Translations under genes and position numbers: made by a program | In this document: in pieces, positions 48,201 to 58,600 of the stretch | Layout of the letters: each line of letters begins with the position of its first letter | Numbering within the stretch: the stretch's first letter is position 1 | Notes under the pieces: generated by a model | Databases searched by the model: none | Seen by the model: the letters and a program-made list of their open reading frames with translations, nothing else | Told to the model about the DNA's origin: nothing | DNA from: Trileptium ribeirensis | Taxonomy: Eukaryota > Nematoda > Enoplea > Enoplida > Thoracostomopsidae | DNA: 64,000 bases | NCBI GenBank assembly: GCA_030248225.1 | Contig: JASANE010009845.1 | Coordinates: forward strand, 1-64,000 | Reading direction: 5' to 3'

Positions 48201-48689
48201 AGAACTGTAAGCCGTCTTTCCAAGTCGCATGACGTGGATCTACGCCACAACGTTGCCCAACAGCCTTTTACTAAACGTCTAACCTTCCTTATAGAGGATT
48301 TTCAACAATCGTCATCGTAGATTTTGGTTTACCATCACTTCTGTTTCCATGGTGTCTGCCGAATATCTCAGTGCCGAGTAGACGAAAAACTTCTTTTATG
48401 TAGAGTCCACTGCTAAGGACATAGCTTTAAGCTTCTGAATCATAGCCGTGTCAGTAACCGTTCAGTCGCCGCGATCCGGTGATATGTGGCCATAAATAAA
48501 TGAGTGATTCAATTCTCCGATAGCCATTAGACAGCAGTTTTTATCAAAATTGAACATATATACAATTCCTCTTGAACACAAGGTATAATTTGAGGCAATT
48601 TGTTTTCAGTTTACCCACCTTAGGTGAGCGAGAATATGACAAAATTTAGTATATGTTTTGTAATAAAGATTTTTGATTTGATATTGGTT
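45241..48689. other. Intergenic, nothing recognised
   Basis: About 3.4 kb of AT-rich DNA. The longest open frame (112 codons from 47174) starts at a non-ATG codon and has no domain. No RNA genes were seen. Confidence 0.5.
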
Positions 48690-48737
48690 ATTGCAAAATA
48701 GGATGGTCGGCGGGATCACCTTAAGTTTAGTCGCGTG
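48690..48737 (-). mobile_element. Detached terminus of MITE family H3
   Basis: AAAATAGGATGGTCGGCGGG...TTAAGTTTAGTCGCG followed by TG and TAA matches the right terminal inverted repeat of the element at 28163-28597. I could not find a partner terminus to its left, so this is a truncated copy. Confidence 0.65.
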
Positions 48738-48740
48738 TAA

Positions 48741-49479
48741 GTTTGTTCGCCGCCAAATTGATTAAATTGATATATTTAAAATATACTAGCTAGCTGGCTG
48801 GCTGGCCGGTAGCGTTTTACTGAGAAAGTCCTTATGGCTAGGTGGACATCATCATAGAAACACAACTTAGAAGAGCAGCGGTGTTTGAAAGACATATTCT
48901 GTGTGGATTTCTGTCCATCCATGCTTCAACTGGTGCCCTTTAGTACAACGCTGGTTTACGTTACAAGAAGAGTGGTTTACATTTAGACATCAATTCTAAT
49001 TTGCAACAGAACCGGCTCTTTGGTTTATATAATACGCTGCCAACGACTTATTTTATAAAGAAAATCACCGAAACATGGAAATTATGCTCACAGTAGCCGT
49101 AGAAATACAACATTAAATTTTAAGTCAGCTTAATAATGACGTTTTTGTGATTAGTCGTTTTAAAAAAATTGCTGCGCGTCGGTAAAAAGTGATTCAGTTT
49201 AGTTTAATTAATTGAGTTTAGGTTAGGTGCAGTTCAGTTTAGTAAATTGAAAGCATGGATGGCTTTCAAAATGTGTTCCAAAATTTATCTTATTGACAAG
49301 CCTTAGAGACATAACGATGATCATAATTCCGTATTTGAGGAACGCTACATTATTTACTTAATAACGTCGACATTATTTGTACATACGTACAAAAAATTAC
49401 TTTATGTTAGTGCAAATATAAAGCATGATGGAATGTATGGCGATTTAACTACCTTTAAATATTTACTTTGTAAGATGTT
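48741..49479. other. Intergenic, nothing recognised
   Basis: No gene or RNA. A GCTAGCTGGCTGGCTGG short-repeat tract lies near 48790. Confidence 0.5.
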
Positions 49480-49890
49480 AGTGTAATGCAAAGCGTTACA
49501 TGTTTCAGAAAGCGACACTTAGCCACACTTGTACGAGTTGTGCGGAAAGCTAAATACAAATCACACTTTTAGTAAATGCTCTAGTTGACAATGCCCCTTC
49601 TGTATATAAACATCTGAAGCGTAATGGAAAACTGGTTTCACAAAAGCGAGACATACCCACAGTTGTACGAGTCGTGCAGAAAGCTAAGGATAAATCAGAC
49701 TTTTAGTATATGCTCAAGCTGACGATGATTCTTGTGTATATAAACATCTGAAGCGTAATGCAAAGCTGGATTCAGAAAGTGATATATCCACTCTTGAATG
49801 AGTTGTGTGTAAAGCTAAAGACAAATCACACATTTAGAACGCGCTCCAGTTGGCAATGTCTCTAAAACATATAAAGATCTGAGAGCAGAT
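49480..49890 (+). repeat. Three diverged ~133-bp tandem units
   Basis: Equivalent motifs (CTTGTACGAGTTGTGCGG, GTTGTACGAGTCGTGCAG, CTTGAATGAGTTGTGTG) start near 49531, 49665 and 49796, intervals of 134 and 131. Each unit also carries TATAAACATCTGAAGCG or its variant. The indels are not multiples of three and stop codons interrupt all frames, so the array is non-coding or long decayed. Confidence 0.8.
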
Positions 49891-51374
49891 TAAAAATGTA
49901 AGCCCTCTTTCTTCGTTTCTGGCGAATTCTTTAGGAAAATTCGTTTTTCTTTAGTTATCATACAATTTTCTGCAGAAACGCTAAAGGCTAGGTTGTACGT
50001 AAACTGTTTAACTTCAGTGTATTTTTCACAATGTCAAGTTGATCACTTCATTAATTCCAGAAATTTTTAGAATGCTATTGCTATTTAGAATACGGGTGTT
50101 TGGATTTGAGTATTAAGAAAAACTGATTAAAAAATCAAGCCTTCCCAAGCTTTAGTAGCAGGAGAATTCCGTTAAAGTTTTCCTAGTGATGGATTCCGAT
50201 ATTTACAATATAGCGCTCACTGCGCCGCATTAGGTATAATGTAAATTCGAGTATACTGATCGTCGAAAATTTAAATATATGCAACCATTTCCACAGTTCA
50301 TCGAAGTTGAGGTTTGAAGTAATTTGATTGTGTAATTTTCGCAAAATAAAACTTTCTGTTAGACAAGAGTGCTTTGCCCCATTTCTCTACAGATTGGAAG
50401 TATATTTTAGTTTGATAACAAAATTTCGCTCCAACCGTCATCAAATATTCATATCCCGTATAATAGAAGACTGATTCCACAGTAGGTACAGGCTGGACTG
50501 TCTCCTTAGTTGGCTCATTATTCCTAGATATATGTAGATAATTGCGTGTTGTTGACGGCGGTTATCTATTTTCCTAAAATTAGGTGAAATATATTTTAAG
50601 ATCGTCCTGTGAGAACTGAAATATGTGAAAACAATCATACCTACATAATTGGAAGAGATATTGGGTTCATTTCATAGACTCTATCTTCTTGAAGACGCTA
50701 TGTGGCTGTGTATAAATGCTGTTACAATTTGTTATCTATGTATTAGATTTGAGTTTACACTGGTTTTAAAATGAACCCATGAGAGCCGAAAAGTACGAAT
50801 ACTACAAATGTTTTGCCACAATAGTTGAACATGCATTTTGCTAACTGCTTTTTACAGATTAGATATATCTAACAAGTGGCGCGGCCACGATTTTGCTATG
50901 AAGAGACGGTGCGATCAGAACCTGTATCAAGGTTGTTTGCCTATAAAAAGTTACTCTATTTTTTATTGCATGGGCAGGAGAGCAGTTCGCGTATGAAACT
51001 GCAGGATTTTTTTAAATCTGGAAATTGTGTTTTTCTTTTACACTTACACACCAAAACAGTCAGCCAGCCAAAAACGACAGTGCAAAATTTAATTTATATC
51101 AAGCAGCAAAACATTTTGAAAAGTGAAAGCTTAACAACTGTAGCTAGGAGCCCATGATAGTAAGATCCCATTAGGTTTGTAAAATTACGAGTGCACGAAC
51201 CTTCAAAATACAAGTTTCATAACAGCTGTTTTATTTTAAAAATATTTATGATACCACAAAATCACTTAATTACCGAATTTTTAATCTCTCAAATTTTCCC
51301 AGCCGCACTACGTGTGTCAACCCTATTATACCAGCTTAACATGCAGTACAAAACAATCAGATATTTTTAGGAAT
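49891..51374. other. Region upstream of the ABHD14-like gene
   Basis: AT-rich, with only chance-sized frames. An acceptor-like ATATTTTTAG ends four bases before the ATG at 51375, so a spliced 5' leader is likely. I could not place an upstream exon. Confidence 0.45.
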
Positions 51375-51503
51375 ATGATTTACTACGTAGTATTAGCCGT
51401 GCTAGTATGTTCACAATGGATCGCGTTAGCAGCTGCTAAAACGAAAACTCTTCAAGTTCATTCCGCTACCGGTCCACCATACATTCCGTATAACCAAACA
51501 TAC
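51375..51503 (+). CDS. ABHD14-like secreted protein, exon 1 (signal peptide)
   Basis: Encodes residues 1-43. MIYYVVLAVLVCSQWIALAAA is a strong signal peptide with likely cleavage near residues 20-22. It is followed by a short mature N-terminus and NQT, a possible N-glycosylation site. An ATG at 51341 is out of frame and was rejected. The donor CAAACATAC/GTAAGT is near-consensus and leaves phase 0, matching exon 2. Joined coding sequence is 129+163+251+603 = 1146 bases, giving 381 residues. Vertebrate ABHD14A is membrane-anchored and ABHD14B cytosolic (family knowledge); here the N-terminus suggests secretion or residence in the secretory pathway. Confidence 0.8.
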
Positions 51504-54500
51504 GTAAGTTAGACGAAGAGTTAATTAGAAATAAAAGAGCTGACATAAAACTATTTACTAGCATTGGCTGGAATGAGCAGGTGTTATGCTCCAACAGCTG
51601 TAATTGTCTGCTAGTTGTTTTACCACGTGGTCTCATATATGTATTTGGCCCAGGTAACCCTGATCGGTGTTATATCGTTAGAAAAAAGATCAGCTTTGGT
51701 TATTTGCAACCCGCATATGCCAATCATGCATTCTCGAGGTCCAAGGTTTTGAGATAGGGAATAGCCGAGTGCTCGCGGAGGGTGGAGTACTCGGAATTTC
51801 ACGTCGAAGGAGAGAATTCGCGCCTCAGGGGGTGGGCTCCCTATTCTTCCCCTATGATTATATATAATGCCAATATACCTGAATGTATGAAAGGTTAGAA
51901 CCGAGGTGTGTGTGTCTGAAAATTTTTGGACCCGCGGGTACCTGCGAAAAGCCAGGGTTGTTCGCTGCCACTATGCGTCATTCACATTAAGATGTGTGCA
52001 CTCACTGCACACGGTCACGCGAGAACCGCAGTGCTCGTTACACTGCAGTTGTCGCTACAAGCTTCGTACAACAGCTGACATTTATGAACGATGCTTGTAG
52101 CGACTGCCTCGTCATGCCTTAATACATTTAAATCGTTATTAAAAAAGTCAACCTAGACCATTTTTTACATTACGACAGAAACCTTTAATCAGATATAAGA
52201 GGATTAAACCCTATCTGATTTATTTTTTATTTAATTACTGTATGCTATATGTGTACATTCTTTAAATAAAATCTTGTTGTCGTTGTTGTTGTTGACTGCA
52301 TTAATTGATGTTACATTGCATGTAACAACATTGTTTAAAGGTGTACGCGCAGTGTAGCGAAACAATGATTGCCACACGATGCTGTAGCGAGGAATAATAT
52401 CCTTGCACTGCAGCTGTAACAGAAGCCATAGCAGCTGCACACTGATGTAACAAAAATTGAGAACAACGCACGTCGCGTTTGTTACATAAAACGGAATTGT
52501 TAGACGCTGGTGTGGTTATAAGTGGGAAAATTTTTGCACTGTTGGTACTGAAATCAAAGTAGTTGCACGGCAAGTGCAAACAACATGAACGCTGCACGAT
52601 GACAACGAGTGTACAGAAAAATATATACCAACCGTATGAAGTAAAACATAAGGTGGTATAACGCGGATGTCCTTTCGTGCATTCAAGTATTCTTGCGCCA
52701 AAAGAATTGCCTGCTAATTTTGACATAACTGTGTAAATTACGTTGGGCATGATTTTTGCTCAATATATTTAAGCCCAGAATAGTTTATTCCGCTGGAGAG
52801 AAACCAACTACCGAATGTAATTCTTTCATTGTACGCCAACTTTTTCATAGTATTGTGTGGAAATATAACAATCCTTAATATAAAGTCAGTCCAAGCAAAC
52901 CAAACAACCCAAGCTCCAAAAAATGTCAGCTCTAGAGCATCAGCTCATATGATCAGAACGCGAACTTTATTTTTCAAAGGTTATCATGTATATTTGATGG
53001 TCCTTATGATATACATCGTTATACATTAGCAACGTTTCGATGTGAAATCCATAATCCCCAGACTTTTATCAAGTCTAACCTTCCGTGTTGCTGCCCACTT
53101 CTCGAAATAGATCTGCGTTCCTGATGATATGACACATGCTCAGAAGGGAATATTATACCCTCTGAGACTAGCACACCAACCCACCGCTGGCGCTATGCAA
53201 AGGAACAATTCATTTCCTGAAACAAATAAACTGCGCAATACGAAAAAACTACAGCGGTCAACAGGACTGGGACACCTAACTTCTGATTTGGCAGGACGAC
53301 GCTTGAGACAGTTAGGCCACCCTTGTATGATTATGTCTTTGTATTACAATGTGGATCGCTGTAACTTTGGTGCATGTTTCCCAAAGAGTTTACAAATGCT
53401 GCAGATATCTTGTTTTATAAATTACAACCATTATATGCTAAAATGCATGATGAGGCCAAAAATAACTCCAATTGGTGTGGGTTTTGGAAGCATTTTTGGC
53501 ATGAAATCATAGGAGCAGCGCAAATACAAAGCAAGGTGCACAAAATTTTCTGGTAAAGAATTACGCGACGAACAGATTTTTTCAGAAAAAGGTTCTCCTC
53601 CAATTAAACGCCGTTTTTAACAACAATTGTCGCTAAGCTCTCTCCGTTTCAATAAAATAAAACGTGAAATGACCGGGAACCAAAAATATAATTAGGGTTT
53701 TCGAGTTGGAGTATGAATCTATCATCTCCCGCGAAATATCAAACATTCCAGATAGATATTTTTGCTTGAGCATGTCACATGTTAGCAATTTAAACAAAAG
53801 TTTAACTTAATATTTGCGTTGCAAGTGCTATTCGTTTTTAAGATAACATCGATCTATTTCTATTCATCTTATAGTTTGGAAATGAAACAGTTATTTTGAA
53901 AGACTGACTGTAGCGTATAGCACAGCGCATACACTTACACATAAGCATTCCATACTGTGACTCTACTTGTTTTTAGTGACCTGGGCTGGGCCAGAAACCA
54001 ACATTCCTATATATTGCACAACATGACGTTTGTGTGCTGTGATAGCACGCAACAAATATATACATCGTACAATAAACACATTTGCATGTAATCATAGATG
54101 GTCACTTTCGTTTTCGAACCAGTCCGGTTCTTCCCGGGCTGTTTTAAGCAACGGTAGGCCCGGCCTGGAGCTACAAATACCGACCCCGCTTAGTCCGTTT
54201 GCAAACAGGATCGGCACACCCAACACGCCCCATCAAGCGGACTGGACGGTGTATTGCTGATGACCAATATTATCAGTTGTACAGTGTAATAAAGACAAAG
54301 TTTGGCTTTTATATAGGTGCCATTGCGATTGCTAGTCTAGTTAACGGCTTAGGCTTAATAGACTAAGGCTCAGGCATTCACATAGATGCCTGCGGTTCCT
54401 TAATCCATGAGCAGATTCCAACGTTTTATACCATTCAACTCAACTTGTCAATGCCGTTGAAATTGTACATAAACTTTTATCGTTTGTTGAGAATTTTGTT

Positions 54501-55051
54501 AGAAATTTTCGGTACTATCATTCGTAACCCAAAAAAGTAAAAATTAATAAATATGATGTTCTGAATTGCCTCGTCAAGGTCAGTTTAAGTACAACGTTAC
54601 CAAAACTGGGGGAGCGTTGGAAGGGCAAAATTTTTTGCAACGTTTATTAGTTTTCAAGTTCCACGATAGCAAATTCCACGGAATTTGGCCTCAAAATTGA
54701 CGTTATTTAACCCCTTCGCATAAATACGTTAGCAGTGTATGTAATGGGTTATGAAATTATCTAAAGTTAAAAATAATTCAGCCACATCTACCAATCAATT
54801 CTTGAGTTTTTTTCTGCTATGCGTTTCTCTATAAGGGTCATGTATATATATCGCAACCAAGTGGCAGGATAATCTAGCATACGATTGAATCAAAACAGTT
54901 TTGTTCACCCTAATGGTTATATCGTTTGGTATATACACTTTCCAGCGATGGCCTGCTAGAAACTTTTTCATTTAATCTAGAGCAGAAAACGAGACCAAAG
55001 TTTTTATGCTGAACTGTTCTTTACTAATATTTAGAATGATTAAAATTTTAG
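51504..55051 (+). other. Intron 1 of the ABHD14-like gene
   Basis: A 3548-bp intron, donor GTAAGT, acceptor AAAATTTTAG. It holds a G-rich patch (51740-51850), a TIR-like TGCGTCATTCACATTAAGAT (from 51977) resembling family H1 ends, and a hairpin with GTCGCTACAAGC arms near 52040-52104. It also has two open frames (52301-52750 minus; 53129-53512 plus) with no recognised domain. No nested gene is supported. Confidence 0.7.
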
Positions 55052-55214
55052 CCATATGTCATCGACTTAACTTTCGAAGAAGCCGGAGCTGGAGCAAAAG
55101 GCAACGTAATATTGCTCCACGACTACTTCGATAATCGAACGTTATGGGATAATCTTGGCGTGTTGAAGAAGTTAGCTGACAACGGATACAACGCATATGC
55201 CATGGATTACCCAG
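55052..55214 (+). CDS. ABHD14-like protein, exon 2 (fold N-terminal half)
   Basis: Encodes residues 44-97 plus one base of G98. NVILLHDYFDNRTLWDNLG aligns with the conserved strand and oxyanion-hole region of ABHD14 proteins, where LLLHG and a TW motif are usual; the HG glycine is replaced by aspartate (HD). LADNGYNAYAMDYPG matches the following helix and the GYRAVAIDLPG-type motif. NRT is another N-glycosylation sequon. Acceptor TTTTAG at 55050-55051 and donor GTTAGC at 55215 keep the frame with exons 1 and 3. Confidence 0.87.
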
Positions 55215-56420
55215 GTTAGCCGTGTAGCTACAGCTTTCTAAAATTAGATTGCTTTTTATCACATAGGGATTTATTTCTGCAAAAAGTTTATACCGCTCAT
55301 CTTAGCGTCGAAACGCTACAGCTTCTTATGTAAAGCGAACGATAAGATTTCTGACTAGCTTGTGACAAGAACGCAAGTCGGAATGCACTTCGCTGCGTCA
55401 AGTACTGTAAATAAATGACATAAGGTCCATGAGGTGAACTTACCAGAACTCTAGTTTTCGTTTTGCTTTAAACCCAGAAATCTCTATTTCAATTGGAATA
55501 GCTGCTATTAAATGGCTGTAATTATTGCAAAAGATCACGTAGAACAAGCTGATCTCAAATTAGATGTCCTTACGTCTTCAAAATAACAGTATTTAATATA
55601 TATGGCTAGGTTTAGACTTTTTCGGACAATATAATTAGCAGGTCTTTGAAGCGTTCAGAAATATTGGTCACTTAAAAGTTGAACGGAAGTCTCTATTTGC
55701 TAGCGATCTAGTACTTAAATACAGACATCTATGTCCATCCATCAAAGATGTCCATAGTCTGTGGTCAAGGCTTTGAAGGTTCATTGTCTCGGTGAGGGCA
55801 CAGTGCATAGCGGATGGGAAGGCACAGGTGTATAGCCATAAATTTCCCGGCCAAAGTAACCCTGAGGGGCGGAAATAAAATGCAGGCCATACCGTTCTCG
55901 ATATACTAAGCCTAAGCCTTAGTCTTAGCCTAAGCTAAGGTCCTTATATGAGACATACACTAAGCCTAAACCTAAGTCGGGGCTACCGGCCCCCGAACCC
56001 CCCGCTCTAAACTGTTCTTTTTTGTAACGTTATAACATACCGCCCCTTAGGGTTACTTGGTTGAATTTCCCCATCTCCCCACTTTTAATTACAGTTTTCG
56101 GCATTTTTCCTAACTTTGCCTTAAAAGACCAATCCTCCAGGATAAAGACCGACCCTCCAGGCCCTGTTTATCTCACGTGGAACCTCGTATCTTGAGTAAT
56201 ATGATTAAATGCTAGTTTTGCGACATAAAATTCGTTTAGTAGTAGTACTAGGCCGCCAGAGCAGTTTACACTGTAGGATTTGTTTATATACTGCATTATC
56301 CGAAATGTAGTTTTCAAACCTGTCCAGACAGAGTTTGACCGCAAGCTGTTTTCTAGAGCTAGAGTTTCAAGTATTCGGATTCTTTGAAATTTTCAGTTTA
56401 AGGGCTTTTTTCTATTTAAG
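55215..56420 (+). other. Intron 2 of the ABHD14-like gene
   Basis: A 1206-bp intron that contains a MITE (55854-56058) and a C-rich patch after it. Two acceptor-like TTTAAGGGCTT copies lie 18 bases apart at its end; only the second avoids an in-frame stop. Confidence 0.75.
55854..56058. mobile_element. Short MITE, AAGTRACMCTGAGG family, copy 2
   Basis: A 205-bp element starts AAGTAACCCTGAGGGGCGG and ends CCGCCCCTTAGGGTTACTT, nearly perfect inverse ends of 19 bp. It is homologous to 9913-10104 and sits in intron 2 of the ABHD14-like gene. The internal CTAAGCCTAAGCC short repeats are expanded relative to copy 1. Confidence 0.85.
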
Positions 56421-56671
56421 GGCTTCCTGGCGCAACAAGCCATCACGGTGAGCGTGAACATTTGGCACACGATTACGAACTTATCCCACTTATGCGCGAT
56501 ATATTTGCAAAATTGGAAATCCCGAAAGCTGCCCTGGTCACACCGATATATGCAGTTAAATATGGCATGTATTTGGTGAGCCAATTTGACGGCCCTGGTT
56601 TGATAGCTGGTCTCGTTCTCATATCACCAAAATCGATTGCAACTCAACCCGCTGACATCGCAAATATAGAG
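56421..56671 (+). CDS. ABHD14-like protein, exon 3 (nucleophile-elbow region)
   Basis: Encodes residues 98-181. ELIPLMRDIFAKLEIPKAALV leads into VTPIYAVKYGMYLV, the position of the ABHD14 nucleophile elbow. In ABHD14 relatives this reads SxSGMY with serine before GMY; here GMY is retained but the preceding residue is tyrosine (Y145). LIAGLVLISP matches the next strand. The acceptor CTATTTAAG at 56420 was chosen because it gives G98 across the junction and avoids TAA; donor GTAAAT at 56672 leaves phase 0. Loss of the serine implies no serine-hydrolase activity. This is inferred from alignment by eye. Confidence 0.85.
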
Positions 56672-57098
56672 GTAAATATTTTGTAAACAACATGCTGCAG
56701 GATATGGTAGCATCTGTTACAGGCTATATTATAGTCTGCTACTATTACAGGCTATAGTTCTTACAGAATTACCTTTGTGGGCAACTAAAGTCATAATTTT
56801 TACAATCTAAAATTGCTATAGCTATCGTTTTTATATCACTTTCATTCATAAAAAGCATATTTATATATATGACATGTTTAAATATAATTTTTGTGTACGC
56901 AAAACACTTTGCGCAACATTAGACACCAAAATATGCGCCCAATCTAAAAATTTTTAGGAGCTAAAATATTCTTGAGACAATTATTATTTAGTATATATAC
57001 TATAACATAGTACTGAAGGTCTAAACACACTGCAGTGCGAACGAAACTTATTACGAGCCAAATGTCGTATTTGCAATTTACAAATATTTACATTTCAG
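56672..57098 (+). other. Intron 3 of the ABHD14-like gene
   Basis: A 427-bp AT-rich intron, donor GTAAAT, acceptor TACATTTCAG. No internal features recognised. Confidence 0.8.
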
Positions 57099-57701
57099 AC
57101 ACCGGTTCTGGGAATCTATGGCACTAAAGACAAAAAAGCTCATCGCATTTTGACCCAGCAATTATCAACCATCGACGGTTTATTATTAGCCGAAGTGGAA
57201 GATGGAAAACGTGAATTTTACAAAAACAAACGCAAGCCAGAACTTGCAGATCTCATGGTTGATCATATGGTTAAATTTTTGGACTCAGTAGACCTTCGAC
57301 CGATCTCTGGCCAGCCGCCTGCTGCAATAACGGAAGAAGAATATGCACAACTACAGGAATCACGCAAAGGTCCACAGGAGGTTAAACCAGCGAGACGACA
57401 ACAGTCCGGGTCACGATCATCTTCACGTTTCATAACAAACCGCAATACAAGAGCAGAGCAATTATTCGGCCTTAGCGCTAGCAGTGGCGGGCGTAATACG
57501 GGCAGCAGCCGGAACAGTAGCAAAAACAAAAGTGCCGAAAAGAGTTCACAACGTGGAAAGTCGTCGTCAGAGGTCAGGGGTCGCAGTCGTAACCGCCAAT
57601 CGGATAGCGCAGGAGGACAGTCCACGAAAACTGAATCGGCTGCTGCCGCAAAGGCCAGAATTGACAATTGTCGCGCAGAATGTGAAGCGAAATGTCGCTA
57701 A
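57099..57701 (+). CDS. ABHD14-like protein, exon 4 (acid residue and basic tail)
   Basis: Encodes residues 182-381, ending TAA. TPVLGIYGTKDKK matches the strand and loop that carry the catalytic acid (D192). The loop that normally carries the catalytic histidine (a GHP-type motif) reads EDGKREFYK, with no histidine. HMVKFLDSV closes the hydrolase fold near residue 245. A further ~135 residues form a low-complexity tail rich in Ser, Arg, Lys, Asn and Gln, then a helical end with a cysteine cluster (NCRAECEAKCR). Vertebrate ABHD14A/B end near the fold, so the tail is an extension. The opposite-strand open frame (57263-57667) is a shadow of the low-complexity tail. Confidence 0.88.
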   Translation, partial: TPVLGIYGTKDKKAHRILTQQLSTIDGLLLAEVEDGKREFYKNKRKPELADLMVDHMVKFLDSVDLRPISGQPPAAITEEEYAQLQESRKGPQEVKPARRQQSGSRSSSRFITNRNTRAEQLFGLSASSGGRNTGSSRNSSKNKSAEKSSQRGKSSSEVRGRSRNRQSDSAGGQSTKTESAAAAKARIDNCRAECEAKCR

Positions 57702-58222
57702 AAATGTCACACACATTTATGTGTGATTTTTGAAATGAACTATAAGCACTGTTTTTATAACGTCGTATATGCATCAATAATATAACTTCTGCTGTTGGGG
57801 TTTTACTTTAGGTAATGCCAAATGTTAATACTGTAGAAAATAGGTTGGATCCCTCTGGTTCACGAGCCTAAAACCGAACATACCAACATGTTCTTCCAAG
57901 TTATGGGTAAGGATGATGGACACGGATGACGTATGAATCCCTAACCTGCTATAACACATACTATTCTTGCTACGATATACCATAAAACATTTAAAATTGC
58001 AAGGCACGAATTGGGCATTTCAACAAAAATTAACAAAATTTCGCTACTTTGTTAGTGTTTGGAAAATTATATATGTTACGTGTTATTCTTAAAATGGTAT
58101 TGGAATGCTTGTAACATACCGTGATCTTTTCAGTGATGTAGTTAAAGGTTGGGTCTTGCCTAGAATCATCCAGGTTGGAAATGGTCGATTTGGAAGATAG
58201 AGGAAATTTTGGTACATTTGGC
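57702..58222. other. 3' flank of the ABHD14-like gene
   Basis: AT-rich. A small TCACACA/TGTGTGA hairpin lies just after the stop, and AATAAT near 57775 is a weak candidate polyadenylation signal. No further gene recognised. Confidence 0.45.
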
Positions 58223-58225
58223 TAA

Positions 58226-58600
58226 TGCGGCGTTTACTTTATAGAACACCCTCCGTGTGGAAGATTTGTGCACGTGTGATCATGACCATATCATGGTGCA
58301 TGGTACTCGGAAGGATATACAATTCAGCACAAGTCATGGTGTCTTCGACACCCTATGTTTGAATTGTTATTTGAAAAGGGCGGGAGAACTAGCTAACTAA
58401 AATTTCAAATCATTTACCCTAATTGATTGTATCCCATAAACCATTCCGTTTAAGCCTTTGCATAGGGAGTGCATGGATAAAATTTTCACTGTATATATAA
58501 TTATTATATATTCAAAATAGACTCCGTACAACGAAAAAACATCAAGACGTCTTCGCAAAGGACTTTCATCACAGCTAGCTTAAACCCGGAAACCGATTTA
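58226..58600 (+). mobile_element. MITE family H2b, copy 1, truncated
   Basis: Starts TGCGGCGTTTACTTTATA after TAA (58223-58225). Its interior matches the reverse complement of 63558-64000, including ATGGTGTCTTCGACACCCTATGTTTGAA, GGCGGGAGAACTAGCTAACT and CCATAAACCATTCCGT. The expected right terminus is missing after about 58600, and a short AT-rich insertion interrupts it near 58470-58520. Confidence 0.75.

Noticed and set aside
52301..52750. 149-codon minus-strand frame inside intron 1 of the ABHD14-like gene
   Set aside because: Cysteine- and tyrosine-rich composition without motifs; nothing to support a gene beyond length.
54107..54250. GC-rich patch with ACCAGTCCG / CGGACTGG inverted motifs
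   Set aside because: Inverted match is too short and there is no second copy; possible MITE relic but not supportable.
57263..57667. 134-codon minus-strand frame
   Set aside because: Antisense shadow of the Ser/Arg-rich tail of the ABHD14-like protein.
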